Assembly: GCF_008764295.1 (NCBI RefSeq) | Contig: NZ_VTQX01000013.1 | Coordinates: 39,151 to 103,150, forward strand | Direction: 5' to 3' | DNA: 64,000 bases | Source of the DNA: Bacillus methanolicus | Lineage (GTDB): Bacteria > Bacillota > Bacilli > Bacillales > Cytobacillaceae | Part shown: in pieces, positions 18,377 through 27,903 of the stretch | Layout: each line of letters opens with the position of its first letter | Position numbering within the stretch: position 1 is the stretch's first letter | The notes under the pieces: model-generated | The model's input: only the letters and a program-made list of their open reading frames with translations | What the model was told of the DNA's origin: nothing | The model's database searches: none | Program-made: the position numbers and the translations under genes

Positions 18377-18411
18377 TTTTCTTTAAAAATTGATAAATGG
18401 AGGCTGATGGA

Positions 18412-19317
18412 ATGAGAGGCATCATCTTAGCAGGGGGGCGAGGAACTCGATTGTACCCGATTACACAAGCCATTTCGAAACAATTATTACCGATTTACGA
18501 TAAACCGATGATTTATTATCCTCTATCAGTTCTTATGCTAGCGGGAATTCGAGAAATTTTAATTATTACTACGCCGAAGGATCTTCCATCCTTTCAGCAA
18601 TTGCTCGGGGACGGTTCACAATGGGGCATTGAGCTTGAATATGCAATACAGAAGCATCCACGCGGTTTAGCGGATGCTTTTATTATTGGGGAAAAATTTA
18701 TCGGAGATGAAAACGTCGCTCTGATTCTAGGAGATAACATTTTCTACGGTCAAGGATTCACCCCGATTTTAACAATCGCAGCAAATTTAAAAGAAGGGGC
18801 GATCATTTTTGGCTATCAAGTAAAGGACCCGAAACGCTTTGGCGTAGTTGAGGTAGATGCTGATCATAACGCAATTTCCATAGAGGAAAAACCGAAGCAG
18901 CCAAAGTCTAATTATGCCGTAACAGGGCTCTATTTTTATGATAATGAAGTGGTGAAGATCGCAAAGGAGGTAAAGCCTTCTCCGCGTGGGGAACTAGAAA
19001 TAACGGATATTAATCAAGAATATTTACGAAGAAAGCAATTGAAGGTCGGATTATTAGGACGCGGTTTTGCCTGGCTTGACACAGGCACGTTTGAGAGTTT
19101 CTTAGATGCCAGTCACTTCGTAGAAACGATAGAAAAACGACAAGGATACAAAATTGCTTGTTTAGAAGAAATTAGTCTTCGCAATAAGTGGATTTCAGAA
19201 GAAGAGGTGTTGACAAGTGCTTTAAATTATAAGAACGAATACGGAGCTTATCTTCATGACTTAGTATTTAGGAGGGATACAAATGATACCGGTCTCACAA
19301 CCATTTCTACCTCCTAA
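18412..19317 (+). CDS. rfbA: Glucose-1-phosphate thymidylyltransferase
   Basis: A 301-residue RmlA-type enzyme that makes dTDP-glucose from dTTP and glucose-1-phosphate. [28 protein letters not shown] and [20 protein letters not shown] are hallmark blocks. ATG 18412 is set by GGAGG at 18399-18403; the ATG at 18397 lies in front of that site. Its end overlaps the aminotransferase gene. RmlC and RmlD homologues are absent, so dTDP-rhamnose is not the product of this set. With RfbB and the aminotransferase it probably makes a dTDP-amino sugar. Confidence 0.93.
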   Translation: MRGIILAGGRGTRLYPITQAISKQLLPIYDKPMIYYPLSVLMLAGIREILIITTPKDLPSFQQLLGDGSQWGIELEYAIQKHPRGLADAFIIGEKFIGDENVALILGDNIFYGQGFTPILTIAANLKEGAIIFGYQVKDPKRFGVVEVDADHNAISIEEKPKQPKSNYAVTGLYFYDNEVVKIAKEVKPSPRGELEITDINQEYLRRKQLKVGLLGRGFAWLDTGTFESFLDASHFVETIEKRQGYKIACLEEISLRNKWISEEEVLTSALNYKNEYGAYLHDLVFRRDTNDTGLTTISTS

Positions 19318-20374
19318 AGAAGAATATGATCAGTATATTTCACAGCTTTGGGATACGAAATGGCTTACGAATCATGGGAGATATGTCCAGCAGCTTGAAA
19401 GTGAATTAAAGAAGTACTGTCAGTGCTCTTCCCTTTTTTATGTAAGCAATGGTACATCAGCATTGCAGCTTGCCATTAAAGGGTTGGGAATAAAGAATGA
19501 GGTGATTACTACACCCTTTTCATTTGTGGCGACGACGACATCGCTTCTTTGGGAGAACTGTACCCCTATTTTTGTTGACATTGATCCAATGACATTTTGC
19601 ATCGACGCAGAGAAAATCGAGGCGGCGATAACGGATAGAACAGAGGCTATTTTGGCAACCCATGTTTTCGGTATACCTTGTGATGTTGAAAGAATTGAAG
19701 AAATTGCAAGGAAGCATAATCTATTAGTAATTTACGATGCTGCACATGCATTCGGCGTGCAATACAAAGGCCGCTCATTGCTCACATATGGTGATTTATC
19801 GACGATTAGCTTTCATGCAACAAAGCTCTTCCATACGGTTGAAGGTGGAGCAATTATGAACAATACGGAAAATAGCGAGCTCGATCAGACGATCCAATTA
19901 ATGAGAAACTTTGGTTTTGTTGAGGAGAATTACGCAATGATCGGGATTAATGGGAAAAATTCAGAGTTTCACGCGGCCATGGGTCTATGTAACTTGAAAT
20001 ATGTTGATTCGTTGATTGAAAAGAGAAAAGAGCTATCTGAAGCTTATCGCAAACTTCTTGGAGCCATGCGAGAAACGCCCAAAATAATGACTTTGACAAA
20101 ATATAATTATGCCTACTATCCAGTTCTGTTTGAAACGGAGGGGCTGTTATTGCAAGTGCAAAAAAGTTTATATGAAAATCAGATCGCCTCAAGGAGGTAT
20201 TTTTATCCATCACTCAATACGTTGCCTTATGTGACGAGTGCTCACAATTGTCCGGTTTCTGAGGATATTTCCAGAAGAATTCTTTGTTTACCGTTGTATA
20301 GCGAGCTCGCTTTAGAGGAGGTTGAACGGATTGCTGCCATTGTAAAAGTAGGGCAAAAAGCAGTCATCGTATAG
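19283..20374 (+). CDS. dTDP-4-keto-sugar aminotransferase (VioA/FdtB-like, DegT family)
   Basis: A 363-residue PLP-dependent sugar aminotransferase. [15 protein letters not shown], the [12 protein letters not shown] contact and Schiff-base Lys181 in [14 protein letters not shown] match the VioA/FdtB branch. That branch aminates dTDP-4-keto-6-deoxyglucose at C4 (Qui4N) or its isomer at C3. No 3,4-ketoisomerase gene is seen, which favours the C4 amine. TAGGAGGG precedes the ATG, and the gene overlaps rfbA by 35 bases. Substrate assignment is an inference from family and neighbours. Confidence 0.85.
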   Translation: MIPVSQPFLPPKEEYDQYISQLWDTKWLTNHGRYVQQLESELKKYCQCSSLFYVSNGTSALQLAIKGLGIKNEVITTPFSFVATTTSLLWENCTPIFVDIDPMTFCIDAEKIEAAITDRTEAILATHVFGIPCDVERIEEIARKHNLLVIYDAAHAFGVQYKGRSLLTYGDLSTISFHATKLFHTVEGGAIMNNTENSELDQTIQLMRNFGFVEENYAMIGINGKNSEFHAAMGLCNLKYVDSLIEKRKELSEAYRKLLGAMRETPKIMTLTKYNYAYYPVLFETEGLLLQVQKSLYENQIASRRYFYPSLNTLPYVTSAHNCPVSEDISRRILCLPLYSELALEEVERIAAIVKVGQKAVIV

Positions 20375-20437
20375 ATGCAGTAAAAGCAATTCAAAAGGGT
20401 TGCCCGGTTGAGAAAGTGTTTTTAACAAGGAGTTATA

Positions 20438-20533
20438 ATGTGGCGATTTGTGAAGGGGCATGATTCACATTTTCAAATGCTGTTTTGCATATCCTTTTTT
20501 AAAGTCGAGGTTCTTTACCGAAAGCTTGACTGA
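20438..20533 (+). CDS. Possible 31-residue small protein
   Basis: A 31-codon open frame starting MWRFVKGHDSHF, with AAGGAG six bases before the ATG, in the 220-bp gap between the aminotransferase and rfbB. I recognise no family. The good ribosome binding site is the only support. The gap may instead hold decayed coding sequence. Confidence 0.25.
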   Translation: MWRFVKGHDSHFQMLFCISFFKVEVLYRKLD

Positions 20534-20594
20534 TAGTAAAAAAAGATGTGTCCAAAGCTTGTAAGCTTCATAAATAAAGAGGTGGAAAGATCGG

Positions 20595-21644
20595 ATGAAT
20601 TTATTGGTTACGGGAGGAGCTGGTTTTATCGGCTCTAATTTTATTTCCTATATGCTGTCAAACGTTAAGGAAGAACTTCATATTGTAAACTTGGATAAAT
20701 TAACGTATGCCGGAAATCTTCGTAATGTGGAAACGGTGGAGAATGACCCCCGTTACTCCTTTGTTCACGGAGACATTTGTGATGAAAATCTTGTCGCAAT
20801 GATTTTTGAGAATTATAAAATTGACGGAGTGATCCACTTTGCCGCAGAATCTCATGTGGATAATTCTATCGAAAATCCAAGGCCTTTTTTGCAAAGTAAT
20901 ATTATGGGTACTTTTACGCTATTAGAAGCGGCGCGAAATTATTGGATGGATGGAATCGGTGTCTATAAAAAAGAATTTGCACATGCAAGATTCCATCATA
21001 TTTCGACAGATGAGGTGTATGGAAGTCTTGGAAAAACAGGCTATTTTACAGAAGAAACAAAGTATGCACCGAATAGCCCGTATTCAGCTAGCAAGGCTTC
21101 TGCTGATATGCTCGTCCGCAGTTATTTTGAGACCTTTGGCTTGAATGTGGTCACGACTAATTGCTCGAACAATTTTGGGCCAAGACAGCATGATGAGAAG
21201 CTTATTCCGACGATTATCCGCAGAGCGCTTGCACTAAAACCGATTCCCATTTACGGAAATGGAGAAAATGTACGGGATTGGCTTTTTGTTACTGAGCATT
21301 GTCGGGCAATAGAAAAGGTTTTTGTAAAGGGCAAAGCTGGAGAAACGTATGTAATTGGTGGTCATAATGAAAGGAAAAATATAGAGATTGCAACGATGAT
21401 TTGTGAAGTTCTTGATCAAGTTATGCCCGATCTGCTCAAAAGTTGCCATCTTGCGAGTTATAAAGAGTTAATCCAGTATGTGAACGATCGTCCAGGTCAC
21501 GATTTTCGCTATGCGATTGATGACCGTAAACTTTGCGCAGAACTTGGCTTTGTTCACAAATATTCTTTGCAAGAGGGAATGGAACAGACTGTTTCTTACT
21601 ACTTAAAAAAATATGCGGACGGGTTGAAAGGAGCATGGACATGA
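20595..21644 (+). CDS. rfbB: dTDP-glucose 4,6-dehydratase
   Basis: A 349-residue RmlB-type SDR that converts dTDP-glucose to dTDP-4-keto-6-deoxyglucose. GGAGFIGSNF binds NAD; HISTDEVYGSLG supplies the Thr-Asp-Glu catalytic set, and YSASK carries the catalytic Tyr and Lys. GAGGTGG precedes the ATG. It is separated from rfbA by the aminotransferase, an order that suggests one amino-sugar pathway. The stop overlaps the next ATG (ATGA). Confidence 0.94.
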   Translation: MNLLVTGGAGFIGSNFISYMLSNVKEELHIVNLDKLTYAGNLRNVETVENDPRYSFVHGDICDENLVAMIFENYKIDGVIHFAAESHVDNSIENPRPFLQSNIMGTFTLLEAARNYWMDGIGVYKKEFAHARFHHISTDEVYGSLGKTGYFTEETKYAPNSPYSASKASADMLVRSYFETFGLNVVTTNCSNNFGPRQHDEKLIPTIIRRALALKPIPIYGNGENVRDWLFVTEHCRAIEKVFVKGKAGETYVIGGHNERKNIEIATMICEVLDQVMPDLLKSCHLASYKELIQYVNDRPGHDFRYAIDDRKLCAELGFVHKYSLQEGMEQTVSYYLKKYADGLKGAWT

Positions 21645-22684
21645 GCACTAATTTTCCCCTTCTTGAAGAGCTTCATTTGCTTAGCGGAGCAGATGATTGG
21701 AGTCCATTTTTAGCACGGTTCTCGAACCTTGATGTTTATTATACAAAAGAGTATATAGAGTTATTCGCAGTCATTCAAGATGGCACACCGAATGCGATTT
21801 ATTTTGAAAATGAAGATGGAAAGGTTTTTTATCCATTTATAAAAAGAGGCATTGATGGTACCGGAGAATTATATTTTGATCTGATTACGCCATACGGTTA
21901 CGGTGGTCCGTTAGTTGAAGGGGATCCAACGATTATTCGCGCGTTTTATTCATTATTTACCGAGTATTGTCTTAAACAAAATATTGTTTCTGAAACAGTC
22001 GCACTCCATCCGCTCTTAAAAAATCATGAATATATAAAAGAGGTTATGAGGACGGATTATGTGCGGAAAACAACGGCTGTTGATTTGTCCCTTTCGCTGG
22101 AGGAAATAAGAAGTCAATATTCAAAGAATGCGAAAAGAAATATTCGGAAGGCTGTTAAAAACGAGGTGACGATTTCAATTGCGAACAGCAAGGAGGAAAT
22201 CGATCAATTTATAAATATGTATTATGAAACGATGGATCGCAATAAAGCATCAAAGTTTTATTACTTCGATCGCACCTACTTTCATAAGCAATTAATGGAC
22301 ACAGATTTGAGCAAGTCAGTGCTTTTGTTAGCATGGAGTCATTCAGAGATAATCGCTGGAGTGCTGCTGTTAATAGGTAATCAATTTGCCCATTATCATC
22401 TCGGTGCATCGAGAACAGAATTCTTGTCTTTACGACCAAACCATCTCTTATTTGATGCGATGATTGAATACGCGAAATGGTGCCATTCTAGGTTTCTCCA
22501 TTTAGGAGGTGGGTATTTAGATGAGGACGAACTGTATCGTTTTAAAGCCTCATTTACGAACAAAGCCTCTTTTGATTATTACCTTGGCAAACATATTATT
22601 GATGAACAGAAATATGGCGAGTTAATAAAGCTAGCAAACAAGTCTAGTGAAGAAAGGTACTTTCCAGCATATAGAATGGGGTAA
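21641..22684 (+). CDS. FemAB-like GNAT-fold acyl/aminoacyltransferase
   Basis: A protein (~347 residues) with the tandem GNAT (FemAB/BioF2-like, Acetyltransf_6) pattern. SQYSKNAKRNIRKA is the basic motif of the second domain, and HYHLGASRTEFLSLRPNHLLFDAMIEYA and LHLGGGYLDEDELYRFKASF are its conserved core. ATG 21641 is fixed by AAAGGAG seven bases upstream and overlaps the rfbB stop. Relatives transfer amino acids from aminoacyl-tRNA or acyl groups to amines. Here it may acylate the dTDP-amino sugar or the finished repeat unit (inference). Confidence 0.75.
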   Translation: MSTNFPLLEELHLLSGADDWSPFLARFSNLDVYYTKEYIELFAVIQDGTPNAIYFENEDGKVFYPFIKRGIDGTGELYFDLITPYGYGGPLVEGDPTIIRAFYSLFTEYCLKQNIVSETVALHPLLKNHEYIKEVMRTDYVRKTTAVDLSLSLEEIRSQYSKNAKRNIRKAVKNEVTISIANSKEEIDQFINMYYETMDRNKASKFYYFDRTYFHKQLMDTDLSKSVLLLAWSHSEIIAGVLLLIGNQFAHYHLGASRTEFLSLRPNHLLFDAMIEYAKWCHSRFLHLGGGYLDEDELYRFKASFTNKASFDYYLGKHIIDEQKYGELIKLANKSSEERYFPAYRMG

Positions 22685-22689
22685 AACGA

Positions 22690-22718
22690 TTGAAATGTTC
22701 TTTATAAAGAACTATAAT
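22690..22718 (+). promoter_or_regulatory. Sigma-A promoter with embedded SinR-type operator
   Basis: The -35 TTGAAA (22690-22695) and -10 TATAAT (22713-22718) are separated by 17 bases. Nearly the whole spacer is the perfect palindrome GTTCTTTATAAAGAAC (22697-22712). This is two inverted GTTCTYT SinR boxes separated by two bases, the architecture known for SinR inverted-repeat operators. Binding there would block RNA polymerase. It drives the 22838-27792 gene set. Confidence 0.75.
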
Positions 22719-22837
22719 GTATACAAATAAGAATAAACCTTGTTTTTTCTGAGAAATGTTCAGTATAAATAACGAGAGTGTAGATAGATAAAGTCATCAG
22801 TGAATGAAACGTAAAGCTATTTTCTTAAAAAGGAGTC

Positions 22838-23770
22838 TTGAAATTGAAGGGAACGGCAAAGACCGCTTTTATGTTGCTTGTGCATAATCATCCTGAACAG
22901 TTGAACAAATTTTTAGTGCAGCTAGTCGAAGAGGAGGCAGCGGATGTATTTATTCATATTGATGCGAAAAGTGATGCAAGCATAGGGGAAAGAATCATTC
23001 GGCATCCTCAGATTATGATTTTAAAAGAAAGAGTGGCTGTAAGCTGGGGTGACATTAGTCAGGTTGACGCTACGCTTCTTTTATTAGAAGCGGTTTGTAA
23101 TTCGGATGCTCACTATGATTTTGTTTGCTTAAGAAGCGGGCAGGACTTATTAGTGAGAAATGGTTTTAAACAATTTTTAGCAGAAAATAGAAATGCACTC
23201 TTTTTAGCGTATCGGCCGCTAAAAGAGAAAGATTTCGGGATGGTAAAAATCCAATGGCCAAAAATCGTCCGAAATCGTTACGCTAATTATCATCCTTTAC
23301 GCCTATTGCGCCGATTATTGCTTTGGCTTTACAAACGAGGCATTCATATTGTGCCAAACAGAAGGTATTTCCCTGAGCATTTCACGCTCTATAAGGGGTC
23401 GCAATGGTTCACAATCCCGTTTGATGCAGCTGTTTTTATTGTTGATTTTCTGAATAAGAATCGCTGGTACTATCCTTTTTTTGAACATTCATTAGTACCA
23501 GATGAGAGTTTTTTTCATACGCTTCTTTTAAATTCCTCTTACAAAGAAAAGGTCATTAATACTAATTTCTATTTTTTAAAATGGGGGGAATCGCTGAAAG
23601 AAAGAAATTCACCGCAATGTTTGCATATTGAAGACAAAGCTTTAATTGAAAGCTCTAATATGTTTTTTGCGCGGAAGTTTAATGAGGATATCGACAAAGA
23701 GATTGTGGAGTATTTTAAAGCCCGAGTGAAACTAGAGCGGGCAAATGAATTGGCTGCACACAAATATTGA
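22838..23770 (+). CDS. GT14 (core-2/I-branching type) beta-glycosyltransferase
   Basis: A 310-residue protein of the glycosyltransferase 14 family. It shows FMLLVHNHPEQLNKFL, FIHIDAKSD, the VSWGDISQVDATLLLLEAV block, FVCLRSGQDLL and a late VPDESFFHTLLLNS segment, which matches the catalytic-acid region. Members transfer GlcNAc, xylose or other sugars. The start is TTG at 22838 or 22844 after AAAAAGGAG. It is the first gene after the SinR-box promoter and is followed eleven bases later by the decarboxylase. It probably adds a branch to the EPS. Confidence 0.83.
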   Translation: MKLKGTAKTAFMLLVHNHPEQLNKFLVQLVEEEAADVFIHIDAKSDASIGERIIRHPQIMILKERVAVSWGDISQVDATLLLLEAVCNSDAHYDFVCLRSGQDLLVRNGFKQFLAENRNALFLAYRPLKEKDFGMVKIQWPKIVRNRYANYHPLRLLRRLLLWLYKRGIHIVPNRRYFPEHFTLYKGSQWFTIPFDAAVFIVDFLNKNRWYYPFFEHSLVPDESFFHTLLLNSSYKEKVINTNFYFLKWGESLKERNSPQCLHIEDKALIESSNMFFARKFNEDIDKEIVEYFKARVKLERANELAAHKY

Positions 23771-23781
23771 GGAGGCCTGTT

Positions 23782-25080
23782 TTGAAAAACTCAATACAAG
23801 ATCGCAATGTAGAAATAAATTTGATGGAAAAGAATATGAATTATGAAATCGTTCAGTCGTTAGCAAAGAGCTGTGGAGGGGCTTTTTTTCTACTTGATCT
23901 CGACCAGTTGGAGAAAAACTATCATAAAATGAATCAAGCATTTAAAAAGCATTATGACAATTTTATTGTTGCTTATTCGTATAAAACCAATTATTTGCCT
24001 GCTTTATGTACAAAGTTAATTTCATTAGGTGCTTATTCCGAGGTTGTTTCACGATTGGAATATGACCTTGCTCTCCGATTAGGCGAGAACGGTAAGCATA
24101 TTATTTTCAACGGACCGATAAAGAGTAAAGAAGATATCTATTTTGCTCTGCAGCAAGAAAGCATTATTAATTTAGATTCATTTTATGAAATAGACTACGT
24201 GAAACAATATGCCTCTGAAAATCCGTCGCGTCCAATATCACTTGGTATAAGGGTGAATTTTGCTTTAATCGAGGATGGCGAGAGTATTTTACAGGATGGT
24301 TATGATGTTAGTAGATTTGGGTTTTCAGTAGAAAATGGAGATTTAGAACGGGCGATTTACGAATTGAAAAAAATAGCGCAGGTAAAAGTAATTGGCTTAC
24401 ATGGGCATTTTTCTACAAAAACGCGCTCTCTGTCTTCTTATCGTTACAAAACAGAAAGACTATGCCAGCTTGCAAAAAAATACATTAATGAAACACTGCA
24501 GTTTATTGATATTGGCGGAGGGATTTATGGGGAACTGCCAAAGAGCTTTAAAAGGACCGTTCCTTCCTTCGATGATTATGCTGCGGCGATTGGGACAGTA
24601 ATGAGAAAAGAATTTGCTGGGGAGAGCAATAAGCCCGCATTAATATTGGAGCCGGGTGTTTCGATGGTTGCGAATACGATGAGCTTCGCCTGCCAAGTAA
24701 TCGAACATAAGCGTGTGCAGGGGACTAGTTTTATCCTTGTTGATGGAAGTGCCTACAATATTAAACCTACTATGCATAAAAGTAATCTTCCTTTTAAAAT
24801 TGTTGCAAAAAATCATAACGCAAAGCTTGAGCATTTATATCATATCGTTGGCTACACATGCATGGAAAGAGACTATTTAGCGCATAACGTACAAGGAACT
24901 CTTCCACAGCAAGGAGACTATCTCATTTTTGAACAGGTAGGAGCGTATACGCTCGTGTTGAATCCATTGTTTATTAAAGAGCGTCCTGCTGTAGTAGCAA
25001 GGGAAAAGGGACATGCTTTTCTTATAAGAAAAAAAGAGACGCTTGCAGATGCCTTCAATGAAAATATTTATCGTTTTTAA
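23782..25080 (+). CDS. PLP-dependent decarboxylase, fold type III (LysA-like)
   Basis: A protein (~432 residues) of the diaminopimelate/ornithine-type decarboxylase family. The PLP lysine is K68 in AYSYKTNYLPAL; GLHGHFSTKTRS and the phosphate-binding DIGGGIYGELP follow in the alanine-racemase-like barrel, and a C-terminal sheet domain is present. The TTG start at 23782 is preceded by GAGGAGG. It diverges from housekeeping LysA and sits among EPS genes, beside an ATP-grasp enzyme. It may therefore make or modify an amine used in polymer decoration (inference). Substrate unknown. Confidence 0.8.
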   Translation: MKNSIQDRNVEINLMEKNMNYEIVQSLAKSCGGAFFLLDLDQLEKNYHKMNQAFKKHYDNFIVAYSYKTNYLPALCTKLISLGAYSEVVSRLEYDLALRLGENGKHIIFNGPIKSKEDIYFALQQESIINLDSFYEIDYVKQYASENPSRPISLGIRVNFALIEDGESILQDGYDVSRFGFSVENGDLERAIYELKKIAQVKVIGLHGHFSTKTRSLSSYRYKTERLCQLAKKYINETLQFIDIGGGIYGELPKSFKRTVPSFDDYAAAIGTVMRKEFAGESNKPALILEPGVSMVANTMSFACQVIEHKRVQGTSFILVDGSAYNIKPTMHKSNLPFKIVAKNHNAKLEHLYHIVGYTCMERDYLAHNVQGTLPQQGDYLIFEQVGAYTLVLNPLFIKERPAVVAREKGHAFLIRKKETLADAFNENIYRF

Positions 25081-25100
25081 ATTGAGGAAAGAGGGAAAGC

Positions 25101-26825
25101 ATGAAAGAAGAATTAAGAAGAACAGTCCCTATTAGCGAAAGAAAATATCTTCTTGCAAATGTTCTCTATATTTTTGCGATCTTAGTGACATGCTCCATTG
25201 CTATTTATCTCGGTTTTCTCCAGTTTCGTGGACCGGAGGTGAAGCCGCTTCAAGCTAACGCAGAGCAATTTTCGGCAGAGCGGGCCTTGCAATATTTGGA
25301 GAACTTTGCAATCAGCCCACATCCTGTTGGCTCACCTGAACATGAAAGAGTTAGAGATTATTTAGTGAACGCTTTGGAGGAGCTAGGGCTCTCTCCGGAA
25401 ATTCAGACAGCTGCAGACTCGCTTTTTTCATGGGGTGAACCTTTTAATGGCATCGTTGAGAATATTTTAGCAAGAATACCGGGACATAATTCCTCACAAG
25501 CGATTATGCTAACTGCCCATTATGATTCGGAACATAATAGCCCTGGTGCCGCTGATGATGGAGCAGCTGTGGCGGCTATATTGGAAACGGTTCGGATATT
25601 GCAGGAAGGAGAACCATTAAAAAATGATGTTATTATTCTCCTTTCTGATGGGGAAGAATTGGGGTTACTGGGTGCTCAAGCGTTTGTTAACGAGCATCCG
25701 TGGGTGCACGATATAGGAATTGTCCTAAACTTTGAGGCGAGAGGAAGTGAAGGGCCTTCAGTTTTATTTGAAACGAATGATCATAATGAAAGATTAATAG
25801 AAGAGTTTGCGAAAGGGAGCTCCCATCCGATCGCTCATTCTTTTATTGCCGATTTATATAGAATGTTGCCGAATGAAACAGACTTGACATTATATAAATC
25901 ACATGGAATGTATGGGCTGAATTTTGCCTTTTTCGAAGGAATATACGGTTATCATTCTCCCGAGGATTCTATTGAAAATTTAAGTATTAAAAGTCTTCAA
26001 CATCATGGTGAAAATATGCTCGACTTAGTTCATCATTTTGGAAACATGGAACTGGAGGCAAAAGAAGATGGATCAAGCCTATTTTTTAATCTGTTTGCCA
26101 AAAAGGTCGTCTTTTACGGGAAGCAGTACGTCATTCCATTCATGATTGCAGCTATTTTTCTCTTTATTTTAACTTGTGTCCATGGGATCAGAAAACGAGA
26201 GATGGCCACAGCAAGAATCCTGTTTGGTTTTCTTTTCTGTGTCGTAAGTGTGGCTATATCTTATTTTGCAGCAGAAGGGTTATTAAAGCTTTTTTCAGCG
26301 TTGACCGGTTACGATCTATGGTCAATCGGGGCTTATCCCAAATTGAGCAATCCTTTATTTATCTCAATTCTATTCATGATTGCTGCCCTTCTAACTGGTG
26401 CTTATTCTTTCATACTAGGAGCAGTAAAAGGGCTTAATTTTTTCATGGGGTCGTTATTAGGATGGTTAATTTTAATCGTTGCAAGCAGTTTCCTTTATCA
26501 AGATTCTAGCTATATCTTTGTTTGGCCGTATTTATTTGCTCTGATTGGAGTCAATGTTTTTTTAAGGATAAAGAATAGCATAATGGAGAAAGTGGTTCCT
26601 TTAACGATCATTATTTTTTCATTCTTGTTTATCACACCGATTATGTATTTGGTTTATGTGCTGCTAACTATCCATTATATAGGAGCTCTTGCTGCTGCTT
26701 TTGCATTATGTCTGGTGTTCATAATCCCAGCGCTCAGCCAAATAAGAAGACGCTATTTATCAATATTCCCAGCGATTTTACTGCTGTCGGGAGTATTGCC
26801 ATTATTATTAGTGTGGAGTCACTAA
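25101..26825 (+). CDS. Membrane-anchored M28-family peptidase
   Basis: A 574-residue protein with one N-terminal membrane helix (~22-43) and an M28 aminopeptidase domain. LTAHYDSEHNSPGAADDGAA and LLSDGEELGLLGAQAFV supply the zinc ligands and catalytic Glu. About seven to eight C-terminal membrane helices follow from residue ~335. The catalytic domain should face outside. It lies in the decarboxylase/ATP-grasp cassette with short spacings. The presence of an exported zinc peptidase in an EPS operon suggests hydrolysis of an amide or peptide on the cell surface or polymer (inference). Confidence 0.85.
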   Translation: MKEELRRTVPISERKYLLANVLYIFAILVTCSIAIYLGFLQFRGPEVKPLQANAEQFSAERALQYLENFAISPHPVGSPEHERVRDYLVNALEELGLSPEIQTAADSLFSWGEPFNGIVENILARIPGHNSSQAIMLTAHYDSEHNSPGAADDGAAVAAILETVRILQEGEPLKNDVIILLSDGEELGLLGAQAFVNEHPWVHDIGIVLNFEARGSEGPSVLFETNDHNERLIEEFAKGSSHPIAHSFIADLYRMLPNETDLTLYKSHGMYGLNFAFFEGIYGYHSPEDSIENLSIKSLQHHGENMLDLVHHFGNMELEAKEDGSSLFFNLFAKKVVFYGKQYVIPFMIAAIFLFILTCVHGIRKREMATARILFGFLFCVVSVAISYFAAEGLLKLFSALTGYDLWSIGAYPKLSNPLFISILFMIAALLTGAYSFILGAVKGLNFFMGSLLGWLILIVASSFLYQDSSYIFVWPYLFALIGVNVFLRIKNSIMEKVVPLTIIIFSFLFITPIMYLVYVLLTIHYIGALAAAFALCLVFIIPALSQIRRRYLSIFPAILLLSGVLPLLLVWSH

Positions 26826-26838
26826 AAAGGAGAAAGAT

Positions 26839-27792
26839 ATGAATATATTAATATGCAGTGTCGGACGTCGTGTTAAATTGATTGAATATTTCAAAAGGGA
26901 GTTAAATGAAATCAATGGTAAGGTTGTTGCCGTTGATTGTGATCCAAACGCACCAGCGTTGTACTTTGCTGATCAATTCGAAATTGTTCCTCGAATTGAT
27001 CAGCATGATTATGTTCAAGAAATTAAGGCGTTATGCAAGAAGTATGAGATTTCGGCTGTTCTATCGCTGATCGATCCAGAGCTTTCATTGTTGGCTCGTT
27101 ACAAGGAGAATTTTAAAGAAGACGGTGTTGCGGTGATTGTTTCAGACGAGCCAATAATAGAAATTTGTTTTGATAAATATTTGACATCGAAGTTTTTGCA
27201 AGAGCATGGGTTTCCCCATATTCCTACCTATACAAATATAGAGGAAGTGAAAAGCGCTTTAGGGAATGGAATGCTGCATTTTCCTTTAATCATTAAACCG
27301 AGGAATGGCAGTGCAAGTATGGGGATACAGTGTGTCTCCACGATTGCGCAGCTTCAATCCTTTTATGACCACGATGTTGTGATCCAGCCTTTTATGAAAG
27401 GGGAAGAATTTGGGATCGATTGCTATATAGATTTGATTACAAAAGAAGCAACGAATATTTTTATGAAGAAAAAAATAAAAATGAGGGCTGGTGAGACAGA
27501 CAAATCAGTTGCTGTCAAAGATTCAAGGCTTAGGGAGCTAATGACGGCATTATTGGAAGTTTTGCAGCCAGTCGGACCAATTGATATTGATTGCTTTTAT
27601 ACGGAGCAGGGATATGTGATTTCTGAAATCAATCCAAGATTCGGTGGAGGCTATCTCCATGCTCATGAAATGGGGCAAAACTTTGTCAAAAATTTAATCA
27701 CCAACTTGCAAAATATCGCCAATGTCCGTGATGAAGGAAATTATCAAGAAGGAAAAACACTTATAAAATATGACCAATATCTCGTTTTGTAA
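26839..27792 (+). CDS. ATP-grasp family ligase
   Basis: A 317-residue protein with a pre-ATP-grasp Rossmann domain (NILICSVGRRVKLIEYF, VAVDCDP) and an ATP-grasp domain (PLIIKPRNGSASMGI; VIQPFMKGEEFGIDCY; ISEINPRFGGGY, the Mg/ATP ligands). It resembles carbamoyl-phosphate-synthase-like proteins common in surface-polysaccharide clusters. Such enzymes form amide or ester bonds through acyl-phosphates. AAAAGGAG precedes the ATG. The substrate is unknown; the neighbouring decarboxylase, FemAB-like protein and M28 peptidase suggest amino-acid chemistry on the polymer. Confidence 0.85.
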   Translation: MNILICSVGRRVKLIEYFKRELNEINGKVVAVDCDPNAPALYFADQFEIVPRIDQHDYVQEIKALCKKYEISAVLSLIDPELSLLARYKENFKEDGVAVIVSDEPIIEICFDKYLTSKFLQEHGFPHIPTYTNIEEVKSALGNGMLHFPLIIKPRNGSASMGIQCVSTIAQLQSFYDHDVVIQPFMKGEEFGIDCYIDLITKEATNIFMKKKIKMRAGETDKSVAVKDSRLRELMTALLEVLQPVGPIDIDCFYTEQGYVISEINPRFGGGYLHAHEMGQNFVKNLITNLQNIANVRDEGNYQEGKTLIKYDQYLVL

Positions 27793-27903
27793 TCTTGATC
27801 GTTCTTATACCGCTATCGGTTTTTGAAAAATCTCCTAAAGTGGTATGGAGCAATCGCAATATAAGATAAAAATTAAATTTCCAGATGGAAAGAGGACGTT
27901 GTA

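Noticed and set aside
20510..20516. GTTCTTT half-site upstream of rfbB
   Set aside because: Isolated half-site with no adjacent promoter; expected by chance.
18412..21644. Considered as a dTDP-rhamnose (rmlABCD) operon
   Set aside because: rmlC and rmlD homologues are absent and an aminotransferase lies between rfbA and rfbB, which indicates an amino sugar instead.
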